A stretch of 32,163 nt of DNA. Origin: Bryobacterales bacterium (GTDB lineage: Bacteria; Acidobacteriota; Terriglobia; Bryobacterales; Bryobacteraceae). A model generated the notes under the pieces. That model saw only the letters and a list, made by a program, of their open reading frames with translations. It searched no databases and was not told the origin of the DNA. This document shows positions 24,800 to 32,163 of this stretch, piece by piece; the stretch's first letter is position 1; each line of letters opens with the position of its first letter. Both the position numbers and the translations under genes were made by a program. The stretch lies in NCBI GenBank assembly GCA_027452065.1, contig DAIDHC010000124.1, positions 1-32,163 on the forward strand, in the 5' to 3' direction.

Positions 24800-25516
24800 A
24801 TGGATTGCAAGACGGCAATTCGTGCCATGCAGGAACAGGAGCCCCACGCCGCTGCCACGCGGCGCCCCGCGGGCCCATCGACGGCCCTCCCGGCCGAGCT
24901 TCTCCGCCACCTCCGCGAGTGCGAAGAATGCGCCCGCCGCTCCCAGCAGCACCTCCGCGTCCGCCGCCTCCTTCGCGCCCTGCCGCGCCCTGCCGCTCCG
25001 CTCGAGCTCTCCTGGAAGCTCCGGTCGCTCGCCGCCCGCGAGCTTGTTCTCACCCGCCGCTCCGCCGGCTCGTCCGCCTTCCGCCTCTGGTGGAACCGCC
25101 ACGGCCTCGTCCTCCGCGACGTCATGCGCCCGCTCGCCGTCCCCTTCGCCGGCGGCGTCTGCTCGGCCGTCATGCTGTTCAGCATGCTCGTCCCCAACAT
25201 CACCGTCTCGCTCGCCCGCGGCGCTTCCTCCCCCGACGTGCCCACCGGTCTCTCCACTCCCGTCTCGGTCAAAAGCGTCGCCCCGCTCGGCTTCGGCGCC
25301 GGGGAAGCCGTCGTCGATCTCACCGTCGACGACCAGGGCCGCATCGTCGATTACTCCATCGTCAGCGAAGACGGCGCGCAGAAGGACGCCCTCCGCCGCG
25401 GCATCGAAAACACACTCCTGTTCACCACCTTCAATCCCGCTACCTCCTTCGGCCAGCCCATGTCCGGCCGCATCCGCCTCACCTTCCGCAATAGCTGGAT
25501 CGACGTCCGGGGCTGA
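24800..25516 (+). CDS. Zinc-finger anti-sigma factor with TonB-C-like periplasmic domain
   Basis: The likely inhibitor of the preceding ECF sigma factor. The N-terminal cytoplasmic part has MDCKTAIRAM and HLRECEECARRS, the H-x3-C-x2-C zinc anti-sigma (ZAS) motif. One membrane span follows (about 115-137, PLAVPFAGGVCSAVMLFSMLV). The periplasmic part (about 150-238) reads VSVKSVAPLGFGAGEAVVDLTVDDQGRIVDYSIVSEDG and GQPMSGRIRLTFRNSW, which resembles the C-terminal domain of TonB-type proteins and could sense an envelope signal. ATG at 24800 is given; a GTG at 24791 that overlaps the sigma stop (GTGA) is equally possible and would add MIF. Sigma and anti-sigma are translationally coupled. The ZAS call is firm, the TonB-C resemblance moderate. 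Confidence 0.85.
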   Translation: MDCKTAIRAMQEQEPHAAATRRPAGPSTALPAELLRHLRECEECARRSQQHLRVRRLLRALPRPAAPLELSWKLRSLAARELVLTRRSAGSSAFRLWWNRHGLVLRDVMRPLAVPFAGGVCSAVMLFSMLVPNITVSLARGASSPDVPTGLSTPVSVKSVAPLGFGAGEAVVDLTVDDQGRIVDYSIVSEDGAQKDALRRGIENTLLFTTFNPATSFGQPMSGRIRLTFRNSWIDVRG

Positions 25517-25535
25517 AGCCCGCGCCCGCCGGCCC

Positions 25536-26288
25536 ATGGGTAGACGCCTCGGCCAACATTTCCTCATCCGCCAGTCCGTCCTCGCCCGCATCGCCGATGA
25601 GGCCTGCCCCGAGCCCGGCGCCACGGTCGTCGAAATCGGCCCCGGCCGCGGCGCCCTCACCGCCCACCTGCTCGACCGCGCCGCCCGCGTCGTCGCCATC
25701 GAGGTCGATCCCGTTCTCGCCGATTACCTCCGCCTGAAATTCCAGCACCGCCCTAACCTCGAAATCGTCGCCGCCGACGTGCTGAAATGCGACCTCGCCC
25801 GCTGGGCTCCCGCCGCCGTCGCCGGCAACCTCCCTTACTACATCACCAGCCCCATTCTCGACAAAACCCTCGCCCTCGGCCCGCTGCTCACCCGCGCCGT
25901 CTTCCTCGTCCAGCTCGAAGTCGCCCAGCGCCTCACCGCGCCCGCCGGCTCGCGCGACTACGGCTTCCTCTCGGTGCACGCGCAGCTCTTCGCCTCCGTC
26001 TCGCTCCTGTTCCCCGTCCCCCGCGCCGCCTTCCGCCCGCCTCCCAAAGTCGACTCGGCCGTCGTCCGCCTCCTCCCCCGCGCCCCCGATCCCTCGCTCC
26101 CGGACCCGGCCGCCTTCCTCGCCTTCGCCTCGCTCTGCTTCCGCCACAAACGCAAAACCCTCCGTAACAACTTACTCGGCCCGTATCCCAAAGAAGCGCT
26201 CGACGCCCTTCCCGCCGCCTCCCGCCGCGCCGAACAGCTCTCCATCCCCGAGCTCGCCGCTCTCTGGCGCGCGCTCCCTCCGCTCTGA
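25536..26288 (+). CDS. rsmA: 16S rRNA dimethyladenosine transferase RsmA (KsgA)
   Basis: Dimethylates two adjacent adenines (1518/1519 in E. coli numbering) in helix 45 of 16S rRNA during late 30S assembly, using S-adenosylmethionine. The 250-residue product shows RRLGQHFLIRQSVLARI at the start, the SAM site EIGPGRGALT (33-42), the acidic IEVDP (55-59), AADVLK, the catalytic motif NLPYYITSPIL (98-108), LVQLEVAQRLTA and AFRPPPKVDSAVVRL (the RNA-contact motif PPPKVDS). The C-terminal FRHKRKTLRNNLLG block is also present. Length is slightly below the usual 260-280. It starts 19 nt after the anti-sigma stop on the same strand. Confidence 0.95.
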   Translation: MGRRLGQHFLIRQSVLARIADEACPEPGATVVEIGPGRGALTAHLLDRAARVVAIEVDPVLADYLRLKFQHRPNLEIVAADVLKCDLARWAPAAVAGNLPYYITSPILDKTLALGPLLTRAVFLVQLEVAQRLTAPAGSRDYGFLSVHAQLFASVSLLFPVPRAAFRPPPKVDSAVVRLLPRAPDPSLPDPAAFLAFASLCFRHKRKTLRNNLLGPYPKEALDALPAASRRAEQLSIPELAALWRALPPL

Positions 26289-26323
26289 GCCGCGCCCCGC
26301 TTCCCCGTGGTATACCCTCTTTC

Positions 26324-27736
26324 ATGCTCCTTCGACCGTTGCTTGCCGCGACCCTGCTCACCGGCGCCGGGCTCGCTCAGTCCGCGCTTACGCCCGGCCT
26401 GCGTCCGTTCCTGGCCGTCGATTCGCCCGCGGTAGCGCTCGAACACGTGCGCGTCATCGACGGCACCGGCGCCCCGGCCCGGGAAGATCAGACGCTGATC
26501 CTCCGCAAAGGCCGGATCGAGGCGATCGGCGCGGCCGGCGAAGCCCGCATCCCGCCCGACGCCCAACGGCTTGACCTGCGAAACCACACCGTTATCCCCG
26601 GCCTCGTGGGAATGCACGAGCACATGTTCTATCCCTCCGGCGCCGGCATCCCCATTTACACCGAGCAGGGCTTCAGCTTCCCGCGCCTCTATCTGGCCAG
26701 CGGCGTCACCACCGCGCGCACCGGCGGCACGCTCGAACCCTACACCGACCTCAACCTGAAAAAACTCATCGACTCGGGCGCCATGCCCGGTCCGAAGATG
26801 TACGTCACCGTAGGGTATCTCGAGGGCAAAGGCAGCTTCGCGCCGCAGATGCTCGAGCTCGCCAGCCCGGACGACGCGCGCCGCTTCGTCGAATACTGGG
26901 CCACGGTGGGCGCGCAGTCCTTCAAGGCTTATATGCACATCACGCGGGGCGAACTCGAAGCCGCCCTCACCGCCGCTCACGCCCGCGGCCTGAAGCTGAC
27001 CGGCCATCTCTGCTCGGTCGGCTTCCGCGAAGCGGCGGCGCTCGGCATCGACAACCTCGAACATGGCATCGTCGCCGATACCGAGTTCATGCCCGGCAAA
27101 CAGCCCGACGTCTGCCCGGGCTTCGGCCCCCGGGCCGCCGACATGGAACAGCTCGACGTTCAATCCGCGCCTGTGCGCGAGATGATCGGCGATCTGGTCC
27201 GCCACCACGTCGCGGTCACCTCCACCCTGGCGGTGTTCGAGAATGCTCCGCCGCTCGAGCCGCGCTTCATCGACGCGCTATCGCCCGACGCTCTGCGCAA
27301 TTACCTCACCGGCCGCGCCCGTTTGCCCGAAGCCGCGCTCAAGCTCAGCGCCCTGCGCATCCGGCGCGAACTCGAATTCGAGCGCGCCTTCGTCAAGGCC
27401 GGCGGCTTGCTCCAGGCCGGCTGCGACCCGACAGGCAACGGCAGCGCTCTGGCCGGCTTCGGCGATCAGCGCAACGTCATACTCCTCGTCCAGGGCGGCT
27501 TCTCGCCCACCGAGGCCATCCAGATCGCCACCCTCAACGGCGCCCGTTTCCTGGGCATCGACCGCGACACCGGGTCCATCGCCGCCGGCAAGCAGGCCGA
27601 TCTGGTGGTGCTCGACGGCAACCCCGCCGAGCGCATCGCCGACATCGCGAAAGTCACGCTCGTGTTCAAGGACGGCCAAGGCTACGACCCGCAAAAACTG
27701 CTTGACTCGATCCGCGGCCAGGCCGGCATGCATTAG
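26324..27736 (+). CDS. Exported imidazolonepropionase-like amidohydrolase
   Basis: A metal-dependent hydrolase of the amidohydrolase superfamily, 470 residues, with an N-terminal signal peptide (MLLRPLLAATLLTGAGLAQS). The small beta-sandwich starts at about 38 (LEHVRVIDGTGAP) and the TIM barrel at about 92 (VIPGLVGMHEH). Visible metal and catalytic ligands: His98 and His100 (HxH), Lys201 in SFKAYM as the likely carboxylated bridge, His228 (TGHL), His247 (NLEHG) and Asp368 (AGCDPTG). The end has GSIAAGKQADLVVLDGNP, the usual closing of the sandwich. Such exported enzymes in Acidobacteria are often dipeptidases or lactam hydrolases; the substrate cannot be read from sequence. It sits alone between rsmA (35 nt) and gltX. 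Confidence 0.9.
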   Translation: MLLRPLLAATLLTGAGLAQSALTPGLRPFLAVDSPAVALEHVRVIDGTGAPAREDQTLILRKGRIEAIGAAGEARIPPDAQRLDLRNHTVIPGLVGMHEHMFYPSGAGIPIYTEQGFSFPRLYLASGVTTARTGGTLEPYTDLNLKKLIDSGAMPGPKMYVTVGYLEGKGSFAPQMLELASPDDARRFVEYWATVGAQSFKAYMHITRGELEAALTAAHARGLKLTGHLCSVGFREAAALGIDNLEHGIVADTEFMPGKQPDVCPGFGPRAADMEQLDVQSAPVREMIGDLVRHHVAVTSTLAVFENAPPLEPRFIDALSPDALRNYLTGRARLPEAALKLSALRIRRELEFERAFVKAGGLLQAGCDPTGNGSALAGFGDQRNVILLVQGGFSPTEAIQIATLNGARFLGIDRDTGSIAAGKQADLVVLDGNPAERIADIAKVTLVFKDGQGYDPQKLLDSIRGQAGMH

Positions 27737-27743
27737 CCGTTCC

Positions 27744-27765
27744 GCGGCGGCGAAATCGCCGCCGC
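27744..27765 (+). terminator. Perfect hairpin after the amidohydrolase gene
   Basis: GCGGCGGCGA and TCGCCGCCGC form a perfect 10-base dyad around AA, beginning 8 nt after the amidohydrolase stop and about 40 nt before gltX. No run of T follows, so if it terminates it does so weakly or with Rho; it could also protect an mRNA end. Confidence 0.5.
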
Positions 27766-27806
27766 TTCACCGGTCCGTCCAAGCTCGCCTGTTATCCTGA
27801 AAATTC

Positions 27807-29243
27807 ATGTTTCGTCTCCGTTTCGCCCCCTCGCCGACCGGATACCTCCACATCGGCAGCGCGAGGACGTTCATCTTCAACTGGCTCTTCGCCCGCCACC
27901 ACGGCGGCACGATGATCCTCCGCATCGACGACACCGACGTCGACCGCAACACCCAGACTTCGCTCGACTCCATCTTCGACGGCCTCAACTGGCTCGACCT
28001 CGGCTGGGACGAGTTTTACCGCCAGTCCGACCGCCTCGATCGTCACCGCCGCGCCGCTCAGGTCATCTTCGAAAAAGGCCTCGCCTACCGCGATTTCACG
28101 CCCGCCGCCGCCGACATCGAGGACAAGTCCCACGCCGCCGGCCCCTGGCTTTTCAATCCTGGCATGCGCGAGCTGAGCGCGGCCGAGAGCGACCGCCGCG
28201 CCGCCGCCGGCGAGCCCTTCGTGCTTCGCTTCCGCGTCCCCCGCGAGTCCGGCCGCAGCGTCTCCTTCGACGACGCCGTCTACGGCCCCCAGTCCAAATC
28301 CACCGCCGACATCGAGGACTTCGCGCTGCTGCGCAGCAACGGAATGCCCACCTACCACATGGCCTCCTGCGCCGACGATGCCGACCTCGCCATCACCCAC
28401 ATCATCCGCGGCCAGGACCATGTCTCGAACACCTTCAAGCACGTGCTGATCTTCGAAGCCCTCGGCGCCGCCGCCATCCGCTTCGCCCATCTCCCTCTGC
28501 TCATCGCGCCCGACGGCTCCAAGCTCTCCAAGCGCAAACACGGCCCCGTCGTCAGCGTCACCGCCTACCGCGACGGCGGCTTCCTCCCGCACACTTACGT
28601 CAATTTCCTCTGCCTGCTCGGCTGGTCTCCCAAGGACGATCGCGAGAAAATGACCCGCCAGGAACTCGTCGACGCCTTCACCCTCGATGGCGTCAACCGC
28701 AGCAACGCCGTCGTCAATTTCAGCGACCAGGACCCGTTCGACCCCAAGGCCGTCTGGCTCAACTCCGAGTACTTGCGCGAAATGCCCATCGACGCCCTCG
28801 CCGCGCAACTGCTGCCCTTCGCCCGTGCCGCCTCGCTCGACGCCTCGCCGGAGCAGATGCTCCGCGTCGCCCCGCTCATCCGCGAGCGCATCAAGCTGCT
28901 GGCCGACGTCTCCACCGTCGCCGACTTCTTCTTCGTCAAGGAACTCGCCCCCTACGACCCCGCCGAGCTCATCCCCCAGAAAGGCGACGCCGCCATGGCC
29001 CGCGCCGCTCTGCTCCGCGCCTCCGAAACTCTCGCCGCCGCCGAGTTCACCCATCACGGCCTCGAAGAAGCCCTCCGCGCCGCGGCCGGCGAGCTGCATC
29101 TCAAGGCCGGCCAGATGTTCCAGCCCATCCGCGTCGCCGTCTGCGGTCGCAAAAACGCGCCGCCGCTGTTTGAAACCCTCGAAGTCCTCGGCCGCGAAAC
29201 CACGCTTCACCGCATCCGCCAGGCGCTCGACAAGCTTCCCTAG
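27807..29243 (+). CDS. gltX: Glutamyl-tRNA synthetase
   Basis: A class Ic aminoacyl-tRNA synthetase of 478 residues that charges tRNA-Glu. The Rossmann catalytic part has [16 protein letters not shown], with the HIGH motif as HIGS (15-18), [11 protein letters not shown], the tRNA-contacting FRVPRESG region, [14 protein letters not shown], and KLSKRKHG (239-246) as the KMSKS loop. The C-terminal helical anticodon domain (about 300-478) includes [14 protein letters not shown] and [18 protein letters not shown]. The cysteine-based zinc site of the E. coli enzyme is missing (YRDFTPAA at the corresponding place), which is common outside Proteobacteria. Since glnS follows 29 nt later, the cell has at least one direct route to Gln-tRNA, so this enzyme need not charge tRNA-Gln. 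Confidence 0.95.
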   Translation: MFRLRFAPSPTGYLHIGSARTFIFNWLFARHHGGTMILRIDDTDVDRNTQTSLDSIFDGLNWLDLGWDEFYRQSDRLDRHRRAAQVIFEKGLAYRDFTPAAADIEDKSHAAGPWLFNPGMRELSAAESDRRAAAGEPFVLRFRVPRESGRSVSFDDAVYGPQSKSTADIEDFALLRSNGMPTYHMASCADDADLAITHIIRGQDHVSNTFKHVLIFEALGAAAIRFAHLPLLIAPDGSKLSKRKHGPVVSVTAYRDGGFLPHTYVNFLCLLGWSPKDDREKMTRQELVDAFTLDGVNRSNAVVNFSDQDPFDPKAVWLNSEYLREMPIDALAAQLLPFARAASLDASPEQMLRVAPLIRERIKLLADVSTVADFFFVKELAPYDPAELIPQKGDAAMARAALLRASETLAAAEFTHHGLEEALRAAAGELHLKAGQMFQPIRVAVCGRKNAPPLFETLEVLGRETTLHRIRQALDKLP

Positions 29244-29272
29244 GCCGCCGCCCGCTATCTTGGAGATTCCGT

Positions 29273-30994
<1,722 letters not shown>

Positions 30995-30998
30995 ACCC

Positions 30999-32163
30999 AT
31001 GACCATCCTCGGACTCGGCGGCCTGCTCAACGACGCCGCCTGCGCCATTCTCCGCGACGGCCAACTGCTGGCCGCCGTCGAACAGAAAAAAGTCGCTCAC
31101 CGCCATGAGCCCGGCGGGCTGCCGGTGGAGGCCATGCGCGCCGCTCTCGATCTGGCCGGCGCTACGCCCGCCACCATCGACGCCGTCGCCCTCGCGCTGC
31201 CTCTGGCCCAGGGCCAGGCCGCCGCGCTCCATCTCGCCCTCCGCTCCGAGTTCCCCAACAGCCGCCTGATCGTCGTCGACCACCACCTCGCCCACGCCGC
31301 CTCCGCCTACTACGCCAGCCCGTTCGCCCGCGCCGCCGTCCTCACGCTCGACCGCGTCGGCGATTTTCGCTGCGGCGTCCTCTGGCAGGGCGAGAACAAC
31401 GCCCTCCACGCCGGCCGCGAGCTCCATTACCCGGACTCGCTCGGCGATCTCTACGGCCGCGTCACCGAGCTGCTCGGCTTCCGCGCCAACGCCGAAGAGC
31501 ACAAGCTCCAGTGGCTCTCCGCGCTCGGCGAACCTTCGCTCGCGGTGTTCGAGGAGATCCTCGGCGCACCGGGCTGGCCGCGCCTGGACCGGTCGTTCTT
31601 CGACGCCGGCCGCGTGGGCCGCGGCGGCTTCAGCGCCCGCTTCTACCGCGCCCTCGGCCTCGCCGACGAAGCCCCCGTCCCCGAGGATCTCCGCGCCACC
31701 GTCGCCGCCAGCCTCCAGAGCGCCATCGAAGCCGCCGTCCTCCGCATGGCCGGCGAGGAGCCGAACCTTTGCCTGGCCGGCGGCCTCGCCTTCAACGCCC
31801 TGCTGGTCTCCGCTCTCGAACGCCACAAGAACGTCTTTGTCCAGCCCGCAGCCGGCAACTCCGGCTCCGCGCTCGGCGCCGTCTACCACGCCTGGCACGA
31901 TACCTTCGGCGGCGCCCGCACCGCCCCGCTCCACGACCTCTGCCTCGGCCCCAGCTTCACCGCCGGCGAGATCAAACGGGTGCTGGAGAACTGCAAGCTC
32001 CGCTTCCAGCACCTGGTCACCGGCGACGAGCTCACCGCCAAGGCCGTCAGCGTCATCAACGACCACAAAATCGTCGCCTGGATGCAGGGCCGCATGGAGT
32101 TCGGCCCCCGCGCCCTGGGCAACCGCAGCATCCTCGCCAGCCCGCTCGACCCCTACTCATCGG
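30999..32163 (+). CDS. Carbamoyltransferase (NodU/CmcH/TobZ family), 3' end beyond window
   Basis: The first 388 codons of a carbamoyltransferase that uses carbamoyl phosphate and ATP to carbamoylate a hydroxyl group of a sugar or other metabolite. The N-terminal Kae1-like domain shows TILGLGGLLNDAACAILRDG, VDHHLAHAASAYYASPF (the metal-binding H-x3-H) and ALTLDR-type strand LTLDRVGDF. The second, C-terminal part begins near 345 and contains the family signature MQGRMEFGPRALGNRSILASP just before the sequence ends. In relatives the strand reads LTxDGxG; here Gly is Arg (LDRVGD). The ATG at 30999 lies 4 nt after the glnS stop without an obvious ribosome site. The substrate is unknown; no antibiotic or nodulation genes are in view. 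Confidence 0.88.
   Translation, partial: MTILGLGGLLNDAACAILRDGQLLAAVEQKKVAHRHEPGGLPVEAMRAALDLAGATPATIDAVALALPLAQGQAAALHLALRSEFPNSRLIVVDHHLAHAASAYYASPFARAAVLTLDRVGDFRCGVLWQGENNALHAGRELHYPDSLGDLYGRVTELLGFRANAEEHKLQWLSALGEPSLAVFEEILGAPGWPRLDRSFFDAGRVGRGGFSARFYRALGLADEAPVPEDLRATVAASLQSAIEAAVLRMAGEEPNLCLAGGLAFNALLVSALERHKNVFVQPAAGNSGSALGAVYHAWHDTFGGARTAPLHDLCLGPSFTAGEIKRVLENCKLRFQHLVTGDELTAKAVSVINDHKIVAWMQGRMEFGPRALGNRSILASPLDPYSS

Overview
The window is G+C-rich, densely coding bacterial chromosome without tRNA, rRNA, CRISPR array or insertion sequence that I could find. The gene set points to Acidobacteriota, most likely a Solibacter/Bryobacter-type lineage: a PadR regulator beside a MacB-like 'orphan' permease of the acidobacterial type, bacillithiol synthesis (BshA), exported imidazolonepropionase-like amidohydrolase, GlnRS next to GluRS, and a FliW-CsrA-flagellin block. 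The lineage is inferred from gene content only.

Layout. (1) 122-5029, minus strand: fliW-csrA (10-nt overlap), a long flagellin whose leader carries two GGA motifs suited to CsrA, a strong terminator, then a LolA-like gene and a GspF/PilC-type inner-membrane protein. (2) 5135-11615, plus strand: a DUF218 protein, a PadR regulator with a near-consensus promoter, one 1179-residue protein that fuses an ABC ATPase to a MacB/FtsX-type permease, and a separate multi-span permease. (3) 11632-13739: exported YqgE/AlgH-like protein divergent from xseA. (4) 13740-16740: an accessory-looking insert with BrnT-BrnA toxin-antitoxin, a co-directional PD-(D/E)XK-like protein and an exported orphan. (5) 16857-19197: bshA, a bidirectional terminator, a small beta-barrel-like protein and a TfoX-N protein. 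(6) 19223-20952: a MerR-family operon with a ZntR/MerR-style operator, a thioredoxin-fold protein, a MerT-like transporter and a gene with an in-frame TGA that I read as selenocysteine. (7) 20949-23876, minus: AidB-like acyl-CoA dehydrogenase and a DUF1624-type membrane protein. (8) 24015-26288: an ECF sigma factor with a sigma-E-like promoter at its own 5' end, its zinc anti-sigma factor, and rsmA. (9) 26324-end: amidohydrolase, gltX, glnS and the start of a carbamoyltransferase cut by the window edge.

The most unusual element is region 6. The stop codon at 20584-20586 splits what is otherwise one reading frame of 188 codons; it sits in a thioredoxin-like U-x-x-C position and is followed 17 nt later by the loop of a hairpin of bacterial SECIS type. 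Together with a MerR protein carrying cysteines at 82, 117 and 132 and a MerT-like Cys-Cys membrane protein, this suggests a metal-responsive (probably mercury) operon that ends in a membrane-anchored selenoprotein and has no mercuric reductase in view. Second in interest are the ATPase-permease fusion and the BrnTA-nuclease operon.
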